Origin: DTU063 sp001512695
GTDB lineage: Bacteria > Bacillota > Thermosediminibacteria > Thermosediminibacterales > Tepidanaerobacteraceae
DNA: 64,000 nucleotides
Direction of reading: 5' to 3'
NCBI GenBank assembly: GCA_049658265.1
Contig: JBASOM010000011.1
Location: 1 to 64,000 of the forward strand
Notes under the pieces: model-generated
What the model was told of the DNA's origin: nothing
The model's database searches: none
What the model saw: the letters and a program-made list of their open reading frames with translations, nothing else
Shown here: piece after piece, positions 1 through 8,664 of the stretch
Layout: each line of letters starts with the position of its first letter
How positions within the stretch are numbered: position 1 is the first letter of the stretch
Made by a program: the position numbers and the translations under genes

Positions 1-360
1 CTTTACGGGGGAAGCATCGATTAATGCACCAAAAAACACAAGCGGCCTTAAATTGGCATAAAGGCCGAGCCTTTTTCTCAGCTTTAAAATTGCCTGCTCC
101 GGCCGCTTTTCCTTGGGCAGATCATCCCATTTCGGCCCCCCTACGGCTCCAAACAAAATGGCATCACTGCTCATGCAAAGTTCCAGCACCTCTTCGCTGA
201 GGGGAAGGCCGCAGGTATCTATAGAGGCACCACCCACCAAGCCTTCCATAAATTCAAATTCAAGACCAAAGCGCCTTTCTACCGCCTTTAATACTTTAAC
301 CGCTTCATCGATGATTTCGGGACCGATGCCGTCTCCAGGCAGAAGTGCTACTTTATGCAT
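1..360 (-). CDS. leuB: 3-isopropylmalate dehydrogenase, N-terminal part (cut by window edge)
   Basis: Oxidatively decarboxylates 3-isopropylmalate, the third leucine-specific step, in the cytoplasm. The 120 visible codons start MHKVALLPGDGIGPEI, the typical NAD-binding opening of the isopropylmalate/isocitrate dehydrogenase family, and include GAVGGPKWD and the LRKRLGLYANLRP segment that lines the substrate pocket. The start ATG overlaps the stop of leuD by one base (TAATG) and has AGGTGG upstream inside leuD, so it is probably translationally coupled. It is the last visible gene of the ilv-leu operon; the C-terminal two thirds lie outside the window. LeuB rather than isocitrate dehydrogenase is clear from motif and context. 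Confidence 0.96.
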   Translation of the reverse strand, partial: MHKVALLPGDGIGPEIIDEAVKVLKAVERRFGLEFEFMEGLVGGASIDTCGLPLSEEVLELCMSSDAILFGAVGGPKWDDLPKEKRPEQAILKLRKRLGLYANLRPLVFFGALIDASPVK

Positions 361-851
361 TATTTTTCCACCTTCTTTGCATAACCTAAAAGGCCTCCGG
401 CATTGATAATTTCATTTATAAATTCCGGAAAGGATTTGGCCTTATAAGTCTTGCCTGTTGTCAAGTTAGTTATAACACCTTTGTCCGTGTCGATTTCAAG
501 TTCGTCACCGGCTGTTATTTCATCAACACATTCTTCACATTCAAGTATCGGCAAGCCTATGTTGATGGAATTTCTGTAAAATATCCTCGCGAAGGACTTT
601 GCTACTACACAGCTTACGCCAGAGGATTTTATGGCCAAAGGTGCATGCTCCCTGGAGCTGCCGCAGCCAAAGTTTTTGCCTGCCACTATGATATCGCCTT
701 CAGCCACTTTTTTCGAAAATTCTGGTTCCACATCCTCCATACAATGAGCTGCCAGCTCCTTTGGATCCGTTGTATTCAAATAGCGGGCAGGAATGATCAC
801 ATCGGTGTCGATATTATCTTTGAATGTCCAGGCTTTGCCCTTAAATATCAT
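360..851 (-). CDS. leuD: 3-isopropylmalate dehydratase small subunit
   Basis: Swivel subunit of isopropylmalate isomerase, which pairs with LeuC to interconvert 2- and 3-isopropylmalate. At 163 residues it is the short bacterial/archaeal type. The aconitase swivel motif GKNFGCGSSREHAP is visible near residues 58-71, and the N-terminal DNIDTDVIIPARYL is diagnostic of LeuD. The gene overlaps the 3' end of leuC by 11 bases and the start of leuB by one, so the three are tightly coupled. Nothing is missing or unusual. Confidence 0.97.
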   Translation of the reverse strand: MIFKGKAWTFKDNIDTDVIIPARYLNTTDPKELAAHCMEDVEPEFSKKVAEGDIIVAGKNFGCGSSREHAPLAIKSSGVSCVVAKSFARIFYRNSINIGLPILECEECVDEITAGDELEIDTDKGVITNLTTGKTYKAKSFPEFINEIINAGGLLGYAKKVEK

Positions 852-2115
852 CTCTGGCCACCTCCTCGGGATGGGTTATCTTTCCCGTTACAGCTGAAGC
901 TGCTGCCACCGCAGGATTTGACAGGTATATTTCGCTTTCAGGATGCCCCATCCTGCCTACAAAATTCCTGTTGGTGGTGGACAGGGCCCTCTCGCCTTTG
1001 GCTAGGATGCCCATGTAACCTCCAAGACATGGCCCGCAGGTGGGTGTGCTCACCACGGCACCTGCCTCGATAAAGATTTCTGTAATTCCTTCTTTTATCA
1101 TGTCCCTGTAAACCTGCTGGGTAGCAGGGATAACTATCAATCTCATATAGGGGTGGACCTTGTGGCCTTTTATCACCTTTGCAGCCATCCTCATGTCCTC
1201 CAGCCTGCCGTTGGTACAGGAGCCAATAACAACCTGATCTATCGCAATGCCCTGCGCCTCCTTGACATCCACGACATTTTCCGGAAGGTGGGGAAGTGCT
1301 ATCTTAGGCCCGATTTTCGTCGCATCATAATCAATTATTTCCGAGTAGCTGGCATCTTCGTCGCTCTTAAAAACTTCATAAGGCCGCTTTGCTCTATTTT
1401 TGACGTACTCCAGGGTCACCTCATCGGGTTCCATGATTCCATTTTTGCCGCCAGCTTCTATGGCCATATTGGTCATGGTAAGCCGCTCATCCATAGTCAG
1501 TTGGGAAAGGGCCTCGCCGGTAAATTCCATGGCTTTATAAAGGGCACCGTCCACACCGATGTCGCCGATAGTATGCAATATCAAGTCCTTTCCGGTAACC
1601 CAGGGATTTAATTTGCCGTGAAAGATAAATTTCATGCTTTCAGGCACTTTAAACCAGCACTTGCCCGTCATCATGGCAAATGCCAAGTCGGTGGAACCGA
1701 CTCCGGTGGAAAAAGCGCCCAAAGCCCCGTACGTGCAGGTATGGGAATCTGCACCGATCACTACATCTCCCGGGAGCACTATGCCCTGCTCGGGCAAAAG
1801 GGCGTGTTCTATCCCCATGCGGCCGACCTCGTAGTAGTGCTCTATCTGCTGCTCCTTTGCAAACTCCCTTAAGTTTTTGCAAAGCTCGGCCGACTTTATA
1901 TCCTTATTCGGTGCAAAGTGGTCGGGAATGAGTGCGATTTTACTCCTGTCGAAGACTTTGTCTGCACCGGCTTTTTTAAACTCTTCTATGGACACTGGAC
2001 CGGTTATGTCATTGGCCAGGGCCAGGTCTACATCCACCATTATGAGTTCCCCCGGTTCCACGAAGCTCCTGCCCGTGTGCTTTGCCAGGATTTTTTGGGT
2101 AATGGTCATCCCCAT
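841..2115 (-). CDS. leuC: 3-isopropylmalate dehydratase large subunit
   Basis: Iron-sulfur subunit of isopropylmalate isomerase (leucine biosynthesis). The 424-residue length and the start MGMTITQKILAKHTG fit the shorter LeuC type that works with a short LeuD. The three cluster ligands are visible: Cys300 in GSCTNGR and Cys360/Cys363 in TPTCGPC, so a [4Fe-4S] cluster is expected. The ATG directly follows the leuA stop (TAGATG), with GGGAGGTGATT as ribosome-binding site inside leuA. Confidence 0.97.
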   Translation of the reverse strand: MGMTITQKILAKHTGRSFVEPGELIMVDVDLALANDITGPVSIEEFKKAGADKVFDRSKIALIPDHFAPNKDIKSAELCKNLREFAKEQQIEHYYEVGRMGIEHALLPEQGIVLPGDVVIGADSHTCTYGALGAFSTGVGSTDLAFAMMTGKCWFKVPESMKFIFHGKLNPWVTGKDLILHTIGDIGVDGALYKAMEFTGEALSQLTMDERLTMTNMAIEAGGKNGIMEPDEVTLEYVKNRAKRPYEVFKSDEDASYSEIIDYDATKIGPKIALPHLPENVVDVKEAQGIAIDQVVIGSCTNGRLEDMRMAAKVIKGHKVHPYMRLIVIPATQQVYRDMIKEGITEIFIEAGAVVSTPTCGPCLGGYMGILAKGERALSTTNRNFVGRMGHPESEIYLSNPAVAAASAVTGKITHPEEVARDDI

Positions 2116-3651
2116 CTAAATCACCTCCCGTGCTTTGCCATTGCCGTTACTGAACATTGTCTTGTTTAACGCATTGGTGTATGCAATTACACTTGCCTCT
2201 ATGATATCGGTGCTAAGACCACGACCTAAAAAGGTCCTGCCGTCCTTTTCCACCTTGACCGTGACCTCTCCCAGGGCATCTTTGCCGCTTGATACGGACC
2301 GGATGGAATAGTCAACCAGCTTGCAGTTTATATTGCAGGCCCGCTCTAAGGCCTTGTATGCAGCATCTATTGGGCCATCGCCCGTTGACGCCTCTTCCAC
2401 TACTTCTTCATCTATCTTAACTTTAACCGTTGCTGTGGCAATGGATTGATTTCCCGTAGAAACTTGGAAGTACTCAAGTTCTATATGCTCGGGCCATTTC
2501 AACACCTGATCCTCGACTATAGCTTCAATATCCATGTCAGTGATTTCTTTCTTCTTGTCCGCAAGATCCTTAAAGCGCTCAAAGGCCTTATTTAATTCAT
2601 CCTGGGCCAACTCATAGCCCAGCTCTTTTAATCTCTGGGCAAAGGCATGCCTGCCGGAATGCTTGCCCAGAACAAGCCTGTTGGTGGTAAGACCTACGGA
2701 TTCCGGTGTCATGATTTCATAGGTGGATTTTTCAGCCAACACGCCGTGCTGATGAATCCCCGATTCATGGGCAAAGGCATTCGCCCCCACGATCGCTTTA
2801 TTCGGCTGGATAGCTACACCCGTCAAAGTGCTTACCAGTTTGCTGGTACGGTATATCTGCTTTGTATTTATGTTGTGGGTGAATCCAAAAAAGTCCTTGC
2901 GGGTATCCAGTGCCATTACCACTTCCTCCAGGGCGGCATTGCCGGCCCGTTCCCCGAGGCCGTTTACTGCACATTCTATCTGGGTTGCACCGCAAGCTAC
3001 GGCTTCCAGGGAATTGGCAACGGCCATGCCCAAATCATTGTGACAGTGAACACTAAGCTTTACATTTTCAATCCCGGGCACCCTTTCCATTAAAGCCCTG
3101 ATCAGCTTACCGAACTCCCTGGGCGTTGTGTATCCCACCGTATCAGGAACGTTTATGACCGTAGCTCCGGCTTTTATGGCAGCCTCGTAGAGCCTGCAGA
3201 GAAACTCCACATCTGACCTTGATGCGTCCTCTGCAGAAAACTCCACATCTTCCACATAGGATTTGGCCCTCTTTACGGCGGCTACCGCCGCTTCAAGAAC
3301 CTCTTCTTCAGTCATTTTCAGTTTATATTTCATATGGATGGGAGATGAAGCTATAAATGTATGAATCCTTGGCCTTGCCGCTGCCTTTAAAGCCTCGGCG
3401 GCGCAATCTATATCTTTGAAGTTGGCCCTGGCCAGGCCCGCTATTACGGGCCCTCTTACGTTTTCAGCAATGGTTTTTACTGCATTGAAGTCGCCCTTGG
3501 AAGCTATGGGAAAGCCTGCTTCTATTACATCCACCGAAAGTTTTTCAAGTTGCCTGGCCACCTCCAGCTTTTCCTTTACATTTAATGAAATGCCGGGGGT
3601 CTGTTCCCCATCGCGAAGTGTCGTATCGAAAATTTCAATCCTTCTAGACAC
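2116..3651 (-). CDS. leuA: 2-isopropylmalate synthase
   Basis: Condenses acetyl-CoA with 2-ketoisovalerate, the committed step to leucine. The HMGL-like TIM barrel starts with RIEIFDTTLRDGEQTPG; the divalent-metal ligands are the Asp of TTLRDGE and the pair in VHCHNDLG. The C-terminal LeuA allosteric domain, where leucine binds, covers about the last 130 residues. I place the start at the GTG of VSRRIEI (3651, 511 aa) because AAAAGAGGTGAGG lies just upstream. The longer reading from GTG 3681 would begin inside a dispersed palindrome (3672-3684) and adds no conserved residue. Confidence 0.96.
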   Translation of the reverse strand: MSRRIEIFDTTLRDGEQTPGISLNVKEKLEVARQLEKLSVDVIEAGFPIASKGDFNAVKTIAENVRGPVIAGLARANFKDIDCAAEALKAAARPRIHTFIASSPIHMKYKLKMTEEEVLEAAVAAVKRAKSYVEDVEFSAEDASRSDVEFLCRLYEAAIKAGATVINVPDTVGYTTPREFGKLIRALMERVPGIENVKLSVHCHNDLGMAVANSLEAVACGATQIECAVNGLGERAGNAALEEVVMALDTRKDFFGFTHNINTKQIYRTSKLVSTLTGVAIQPNKAIVGANAFAHESGIHQHGVLAEKSTYEIMTPESVGLTTNRLVLGKHSGRHAFAQRLKELGYELAQDELNKAFERFKDLADKKKEITDMDIEAIVEDQVLKWPEHIELEYFQVSTGNQSIATATVKVKIDEEVVEEASTGDGPIDAAYKALERACNINCKLVDYSIRSVSSGKDALGEVTVKVEKDGRTFLGRGLSTDIIEASVIAYTNALNKTMFSNGNGKAREVI

Positions 3652-3671
3652 TATCCTCACCTCTTTTCCGA

Positions 3672-3684
3672 TGCCTGGCACCTA
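3672..3684. repeat. TAGGTGCC(A/T)GGCACCTA palindrome, copy 1
   Basis: On the minus strand this reads TAGGTGCCAGGCA, eleven bases beyond the ilvC stop and upstream of leuA. It matches three other copies in the window (35066, 53294, 54572). It supplies the spurious GTG at 3681 that would extend leuA. Confidence 0.5.
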
Positions 3685-3694
3685 TGTTATTAAC

Positions 3695-4693
3695 TTATTT
3701 CTTCTTTTTGAGCCAGGGCATCATGCTTCTGAGTTCCTTGCCTACCTTTTCTATCTGGTGTTCTGCTTCACTCGCATAGATGGCCCTGAACACCGGCCTG
3801 CCGGCCTGGTTCTCTAAAATCCAGTCCTTGGCGAATTTTCCGCTGACAATTTCATCAAGGACTTTCTTCATTTCCTTGCGGGTCTCTTCGGTAATGATCC
3901 GCTTGCCTACGGTAAAGTCTCCGTACTTGGCAGTGTCGCTAACAGAGTATCTCATAAGGCTGAGACCGCCTTCATATATCAGGTCAACGATTAACTTCAT
4001 TTCATGGAGGCATTCAAAATACGCTATCTCGGGCTGAAAACCCGCTTCAACTAAAGTTTCAAACCCTGCCTTTATGAGCTCCGATACGCCGCCGCAGAGG
4101 ACGCACTGCTCTCCGAATAGATCCGTCTGGGTTTCCTCGGTAAAGCTAGTCTCTATTACTCCTGCTCTTGTGCCTCCTATGCCCTTTGCGTAAGCCAGGG
4201 CAATATCCTTGGCTCTGCCCGAATAGTCCTGTTCAACCGCTAGGAGGCATGGAACGCCGCCGCCCTCTACGTATGTCCGCCTGACAAGGTGGCCGGGCCC
4301 CTTCGGTGCTATCATGAAGACATCAACATATTCCGGCGGCACGATTTGGCTGTAGACAATTGCAAAGCCGTGTGCAAAGGCCAGTGCATCCCCCTCCTTG
4401 AGATGGGGCTTTATTTCTTTTTCATAAACCTTGCCCTGCAGGTGGTCCGGAATTAGGATCATTATAATATCTGCTTCCTCTGCTGCCTCGCTGACGGTCT
4501 TTACCTGGAGGCCATCATTTTCGGCAACTTCCCAGGATTTGCTGCCTTCATAGAGGCCTACAACCACATCAATGCCGCTCTCTTTCAAGTTAAGGGCGTG
4601 GCCGTGGCCCTGGCTGCCGTAGCCGATAATTGCAACCTTCTTTCCCTCAAGTAACTGTAAATCAGCATCGTTGTCATAATACATCTTTGCCAT
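3695..4693 (-). CDS. ilvC: ketol-acid reductoisomerase (NADP-dependent type)
   Basis: Isomerises and reduces acetolactate or acetohydroxybutyrate in valine, leucine and isoleucine synthesis. The N-terminal Rossmann motif GYGSQGHGHALNLKESG is visible. The C-terminal knotted domain contains EETQTDLFGEQCVLCGG and FECLHEMKLIVDLIYEGG, which carry the Mg-binding Asp and Glu residues. At 332 residues it is the short class I enzyme. I use ATG 4693 (MAKMYYDND), four bases after the ilvN stop with GAGGAGG at the right distance; the upstream ATG at 4711 overlaps that ribosome-binding site. Third gene of the operon. Confidence 0.97.
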   Translation of the reverse strand: MAKMYYDNDADLQLLEGKKVAIIGYGSQGHGHALNLKESGIDVVVGLYEGSKSWEVAENDGLQVKTVSEAAEEADIIMILIPDHLQGKVYEKEIKPHLKEGDALAFAHGFAIVYSQIVPPEYVDVFMIAPKGPGHLVRRTYVEGGGVPCLLAVEQDYSGRAKDIALAYAKGIGGTRAGVIETSFTEETQTDLFGEQCVLCGGVSELIKAGFETLVEAGFQPEIAYFECLHEMKLIVDLIYEGGLSLMRYSVSDTAKYGDFTVGKRIITEETRKEMKKVLDEIVSGKFAKDWILENQAGRPVFRAIYASEAEHQIEKVGKELRSMMPWLKKKK

Positions 4694-4697
4694 GTCA

Positions 4698-5198
4698 TCA
4701 TTCCTCCTCAACTTTTATACAATTTGTTCCTCTATTTATGGCAATAATGCCAGTTCTGACCAGTTCTTTTATGCCAAAGGGCTTTAAGAGTTCTTCAAAG
4801 GCTTGGACCTTATCTTTATCTCCCGTGAGCTCTATCGTCATTGTCTTGCGGCTCACATCTACGATATTGGCCCTGAAGATCTCGGCAATTTGGATAATTC
4901 CTGCCCTCATTTGAGGTTCGGCATCCACCTTGACCAAGACCAGTTCCCTCGTAACCGAATCTTCGGGAATGATCTTGCTCACTTTGATGACATCCACCAG
5001 CTTGTTCAGCTGTTTTTTTACCTGTTCAACTACATATTCGTCGCCTTCAACCACTATGGTCATCCTGGAGACTTCCGGATTCTCGGTGGTTCCAACAGCC
5101 AGGCTGTCGATGTTATAGCCCCTTCGGCTAAAAAGCCCTGCTATTCTAGATAGTACACCTGGATGATTCTCTACAAGTACTGAAAGTGTCGTTTTCAT
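4698..5198 (-). CDS. ilvN: acetolactate synthase small (regulatory) subunit
   Basis: Regulatory partner of IlvB that gives feedback inhibition by valine. The 166 residues begin MKTTLSVLVENHPGVLSRIAGLFSRRGYNIDSL, an ACT domain with the effector-loop glycine and asparagine in place, and continue into the C-terminal ACT-like domain of the full-length IlvN/IlvH type. It starts three bases after the ilvB stop. The symbol ilvH would be equally valid. Confidence 0.96.
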   Translation of the reverse strand: MKTTLSVLVENHPGVLSRIAGLFSRRGYNIDSLAVGTTENPEVSRMTIVVEGDEYVVEQVKKQLNKLVDVIKVSKIIPEDSVTRELVLVKVDAEPQMRAGIIQIAEIFRANIVDVSRKTMTIELTGDKDKVQAFEELLKPFGIKELVRTGIIAINRGTNCIKVEEE

Positions 5199-5201
5199 GC
5201 C

Positions 5202-6863
5202 TTACCCTCCTATCATCTCATTGATGGGAGAACCGTTTAATACCATGGGATATACATTTTCATTGATGTCTATTACACATTCAAGCAGGAAGGGACCCTT
5301 ATGCTCTATCAGCTTATCTATAGCAGCCGATATTTCCTCCTGCTTTTGAATCCTCAAACCTTCGATCCCATAACTTGCTGCAAGCTTTATGAAGTCAGGC
5401 GCAAATCTAAAGTGCACCTGGTTGTAGCGTTTATCGCAGTAAAACTCCTGCAGTTGACGAACCAGCCCTAAACCCTGATTGTTAAAAAGAATTATTTTTA
5501 TGGGAAGATTATTCTCCACGGCGGTGGCCATTTCTTGCAAGTTCATTTGAAAACTTCCATCGCCGCAAATATTGATTACCATCTTTTCCCCGTTTGCAAA
5601 TTGAGCTCCGATTGCTGCCGGAAGGCCGTAGCCCATGGTGCCGAGGCCGCCTGATGAAATGAAGCTGCGGGGCTCAATAAACTTATAGTGTTGTGCAGTC
5701 CACATCTGATGGCAGCCAACTTCCGTTGTAATAATGGCCTTGCCCTTGGTTTTGTCCGAAAGATGGCGGATTACTTCAACAGGGTTTAAGCCCTTGCTAT
5801 CTGCACTATATGTCGCATTCTGTTTCAAGCTATCCACATAGTTGTTCCAGTCCCCTTTGTCTTTTGAGGCAACATGTTTTTCTATTTCCGATAAAACCTG
5901 TTTTACATCTCCCACAATCGGCGTATCTACCGGTATATTTTTCCCAATCTCTGCGGGATCGATGTCAATGTGGATTATTTTGGCCTTCGGAGCAAAGCCC
6001 TCCATCAGGCCGATGGTTCGATCCGCAAATCGAGCTCCAGCTGCAATTATTAAATCGGATTCGGCTACAGTTTTGTTGGCCGGAGCTACTCCGTGCATGC
6101 CAATCATGCCCACATAGAGGGAATGATCTGCCGGAAAGGTTCCCGTCCCCATCAGCGTTGTCACAACGGGGATATTTGCCTTTTCGGCAAGCTTTTTCAG
6201 CTCTTTTTCAGCTCTTGCAGAATTAATGCCCCCACCTGCACAAATCAGGGGCCTTTCCGCCTCGTTTATCATCTCGGCTGCCCGGATTACCTGTAGCGGA
6301 TGGCCTATCACATTGGGTTTGTATCCCCTTAACACGATATTTTTAGGATACTTGAAATCTATTACCGTTTGGGCAACATCCTTCGGCAGGTCTATTAACA
6401 CGGGGCCCGGCCTGCCCGTTGAAGCGATATAAAATGCTTCCTTGACTATGCGGGGAATGTCTTTGGCATTTTTCACGAGGTAGTTGTGCTTGGTAAAGGG
6501 TGCCGTGGCACCGGTAATATCCACTTCCTGAAAGACGTCTCTGCCTATAACGCTTGTAGATACCTGGCCGGTTATTGCAACGATGGGAATGGAGTCCATG
6601 TATGCCGTGGCAATTCCCGTCACTAAGTTTGTAGCACCTGGGCCTGATGTGGCCATGCACACGCCAACCTTGCCTGAAACTCTGGCGTAGCCGCTGGCCG
6701 CATGGGCAGCTCCCTGTTCAAAGCGGGTCAAAACGTGTTTTATTTTCGAATTGTTGAGGGCATCGTATACTGGAAGTATAGCACCCCCGGGATATCCAAA
6801 GATAATTTCCACATTTTCGAGTTCAAGGGATTTAACTAAAGCTTCAGCTCCAGTAATTTTCAA
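5202..6863 (-). CDS. ilvB: acetolactate synthase catalytic subunit
   Basis: Thiamine-diphosphate enzyme that condenses two pyruvates, or pyruvate and 2-ketobutyrate, as the first common step of branched-chain amino acid synthesis. The N-terminal TPP domain has YPGGAILPVYD with the downstream catalytic Glu in LTRFEQGAAHAA. A central FAD-binding-like domain follows, and the C-terminal TPP motif is GDGSFQMNLQEMATAVENNLP. Length 553 is usual. The start is a TTG at 6863 preceded by AAGGTGGTGA. It is the first gene behind the tandem riboswitch/T-box leader. Anabolic AHAS rather than catabolic AlsS is indicated by the adjacent ilvN. Confidence 0.97.
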   Translation of the reverse strand: MKITGAEALVKSLELENVEIIFGYPGGAILPVYDALNNSKIKHVLTRFEQGAAHAASGYARVSGKVGVCMATSGPGATNLVTGIATAYMDSIPIVAITGQVSTSVIGRDVFQEVDITGATAPFTKHNYLVKNAKDIPRIVKEAFYIASTGRPGPVLIDLPKDVAQTVIDFKYPKNIVLRGYKPNVIGHPLQVIRAAEMINEAERPLICAGGGINSARAEKELKKLAEKANIPVVTTLMGTGTFPADHSLYVGMIGMHGVAPANKTVAESDLIIAAGARFADRTIGLMEGFAPKAKIIHIDIDPAEIGKNIPVDTPIVGDVKQVLSEIEKHVASKDKGDWNNYVDSLKQNATYSADSKGLNPVEVIRHLSDKTKGKAIITTEVGCHQMWTAQHYKFIEPRSFISSGGLGTMGYGLPAAIGAQFANGEKMVINICGDGSFQMNLQEMATAVENNLPIKIILFNNQGLGLVRQLQEFYCDKRYNQVHFRFAPDFIKLAASYGIEGLRIQKQEEISAAIDKLIEHKGPFLLECVIDINENVYPMVLNGSPINEMIGG

Positions 6864-6894
6864 TTTAAGTCACCACCTTATTGTAAAATGATAT

Positions 6895-6938
6895 AAAACA
6901 ACCCCTCGCCTTGAGAATCTTTCTCAGGGACGAGGGGC
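6895..6938 (-). terminator. T-box terminator in front of ilvB
   Basis: The minus strand reads CCCCTCGTC...GGCGAGGGG with an inner AGAATCTTTCT-type stem, then TTGTTTT. It is the regulated terminator that competes with the T-box antiterminator. Confidence 0.9.
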
Positions 6939-7160
6939 TTCCTCGCGGTACCACCCTGTTTTGCCTAAGACCTTGCGGTCTCGGCCTCGGGAAGTAGATT
7001 GCTACTTCATTTTAACGCAACGCTGCGGTCTCGGACTACTCGTATTTCGCCCGAACTGTTCAGGAGCGAGAATGAACAAATACGGTGGACCGGCTTTCAC
7101 CTTGCCCGGCTCTCTGTGCCACTTTCTTTGCCATACTCTCCATCATTACATTTCCGTAAT
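6895..7160 (-). promoter_or_regulatory. T-box leader, probable leucine specifier, for ilvB operon
   Basis: The invariant antiterminator T-box AGGGTGGTACCGCG is at 6944-6957 and is followed by the terminator at 6895-6938. Upstream lie stem I hallmarks: AGAGAGCC, then GGTGAAAGCCGG, then TTCATTCTCGCTCCTGAAC. By alignment with the ileS and pheS T-boxes in this window, where the specifier sits before a CC(T)xxGA segment, the specifier is CTC (Leu). Uncharged tRNA-Leu would favour the antiterminator. The 5' boundary is approximate. Confidence 0.93.
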
Positions 7161-7180
7161 ATGGCCATTTGTATTTTTAT

Positions 7181-7225
7181 AATAAAAAACCCAACGGGAA
7201 ATTCCACATAGGAACCTGCCGCTGG
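7181..7225 (-). terminator. Intrinsic terminator between riboswitch and T-box
   Basis: The minus strand has a 15-bp stem, CCAGCGGCAGGTTCC with GGAATTTCCCGTTGG (one C-C mismatch and G-U pairs), loop TATGT, then GTTTTTTATT. Its 5' arm begins at the 3' end of the ykkC-type aptamer, so aptamer folding can compete with it. This is the arrangement expected of an ON switch. Confidence 0.85.
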
Positions 7226-7330
7226 AGATTTTTATTCTCACGGTGTTCTAAGGAAAACCTTAGATTGTACCGCTCGGTCGCAGACGCCTTTTTGGCCGGA
7301 ACCCTAGGTACACTCCCTATGACATACGTA
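7222..7330 (-). promoter_or_regulatory. ykkC-family riboswitch, probable ppGpp type (subtype 2a)
   Basis: On the minus strand I see the ykkC hallmark block GTGTACCTAGGGTTCCG, then GACCGAGCGGTACA, and at the 3' side ACACCGTGAGAATAAAAA-TCTC, which matches the conserved ACACGG...GGGA...AAAAGCCC element in shape. The GACCGAG variant differs from the GGTCCGAGAG of guanidine-I aptamers and resembles subtype 2. Within subtype 2, the ppGpp class is known in front of branched-chain amino acid genes of Firmicutes, which is the context here. The family assignment is strong; the ligand is inferred from context and the variant bases. Confidence 0.78.
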
Positions 7331-7364
7331 TAAAGAACCCTGCTGTTTTTGGGTGTTTCTATGT

Positions 7365-7392
7365 ATTCTACCATGATTTTAAATTATGTCAA
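7365..7392 (-). promoter_or_regulatory. sigma-A promoter of the ilv-leu operon
   Basis: -35 TTGACA (7387-7392), 16-bp spacer, -10 TAGAAT (7365-7370) on the minus strand. Transcription would start near 7358, giving a leader of about 490 nt that contains both regulatory RNAs. Confidence 0.8.
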
Positions 7393-7455
7393 GGGTTTTT
7401 ATAAATTTTTTTATAGATCGACCAGAGTTTCGTTCTCAGAATAAACTTTATTATA

Positions 7456-8622
7456 TCAAAATGCCTTCCTATAGACTATCTCACCATTGATTATGGTCAT
7501 TTGGCAATAGGATTTATAGTCAAGAGGATTTCCGGAAAAAACTGCTAGATCAGCATCCTTACCAACCTCGAGGCTTCCAACCCTGTCATCTATACCGGTG
7601 ATTTTGGCCGCCTCTAGTGTAATCGACTTTAGAGCTATTTCTTCCGGCAACCCTTCCTTTACCGATAAAGCAACCGATGCCAGCATAGCTTCATAGGTTA
7701 ATACCGGAAAATCGCTTGCTATCGCAAAGGGAATCTCTGCATCATATAATTTTTTTGCTAGTTTATGCCCTGCTTTATTCTTCACCTCAAGTTTGTTCTT
7801 GTAATTAGATAGAGGGCCAATGATAACTCCTTTGCACCGCCCATTCAGTTGTTCTTTCAAATAATCTGTAATCAAATATCCCTCGGTGCAGTGATCGAGA
7901 GTATAATAAAGTCCGAATTCATTGGCTATCCTGATTGCCGTTGCTATGTCATCTGCCCGATGTACATGAAATTTCATGGGGAGCTCGCCTCTAGCAACTG
8001 CTAATAACTCCTCCCACCTTGGATTGCGTTCTACCTTTTTTTCGGGATTATCTTGCGCCAGCTTTAGTCTTTCGCCATATTCAATCGCTGAAATCAGGGC
8101 TTCACGAATGATTGCTGCCGAAGCCATACGTGTATGAGGAGACATTTTTCGTTCTGTATAACGAAACTTTGGGTTTTCTCCGAGAGCCGCTTTCATCGCA
8201 ACCGGGTATCGTAAAATCATTTTGTCAACTATATTGCCATAGGTTTTAACGGCAGCATATGTACCACCGATAAGATTAATACTTCCGGGACCCGTGACAC
8301 AGGTTGTAAACCCCGAACTTCGGGCTTCATAAAAAGCAATATCCGCCGGGTTTATTCCGTCAATAGCACGCATATGTGGTGTTATGGGATTTGTCCTTTC
8401 ATTATGCTCCGTCTCCCTCGTCCCCGATTCAAATAAGCCAATGTGTGAATGTGCATCAATAAAGCCCGGCAGCACATAACATCCCCTTAGATCAATTATC
8501 TCAGCGTCCTCATAGTCCAGCTTTTTACCTAAAGCATGGATTTTCCTATCTTGTATAGCAATATCTCCTACAAATGCTGGGTCAACCATGGTTAGAATTG
8601 TTGCGTTTTTCAACACCAGCAT
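7456..8622 (-). CDS. amidohydrolase family protein (imidazolonepropionase-like)
   Basis: Metal-dependent hydrolase of the amidohydrolase superfamily; the substrate is unknown. The composite domain at both ends (VLKNATILTMVDP at the start; GSLEVGKDADLAVFSGNPLDY near the end) flanks a TIM barrel with the first metal-binding HxH in GFIDAHSHIG (near residue 58), a later His in KFHVHRADD, a further His in YTLDHCTEG and the catalytic Asp in FAIASDFP. At 388 residues it has a normal size. It is the last gene of the oligopeptide transporter cluster, 42 bases after oppF, so it may process the imported compound. I found no clear terminator between it and the ilv promoter. Confidence 0.88.
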   Translation of the reverse strand: MLVLKNATILTMVDPAFVGDIAIQDRKIHALGKKLDYEDAEIIDLRGCYVLPGFIDAHSHIGLFESGTRETEHNERTNPITPHMRAIDGINPADIAFYEARSSGFTTCVTGPGSINLIGGTYAAVKTYGNIVDKMILRYPVAMKAALGENPKFRYTERKMSPHTRMASAAIIREALISAIEYGERLKLAQDNPEKKVERNPRWEELLAVARGELPMKFHVHRADDIATAIRIANEFGLYYTLDHCTEGYLITDYLKEQLNGRCKGVIIGPLSNYKNKLEVKNKAGHKLAKKLYDAEIPFAIASDFPVLTYEAMLASVALSVKEGLPEEIALKSITLEAAKITGIDDRVGSLEVGKDADLAVFSGNPLDYKSYCQMTIINGEIVYRKAF

Positions 8623-8664
8623 TTAGCCGACCTCCCATGCAGGATAATCAAAGTATATCCCCTG

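Noticed and set aside
7177..7374. 65-codon minus ORF upstream of ilvB as a leader peptide
   Set aside because: It runs through the ykkC-type aptamer and its terminator; there is no ribosome-binding site.
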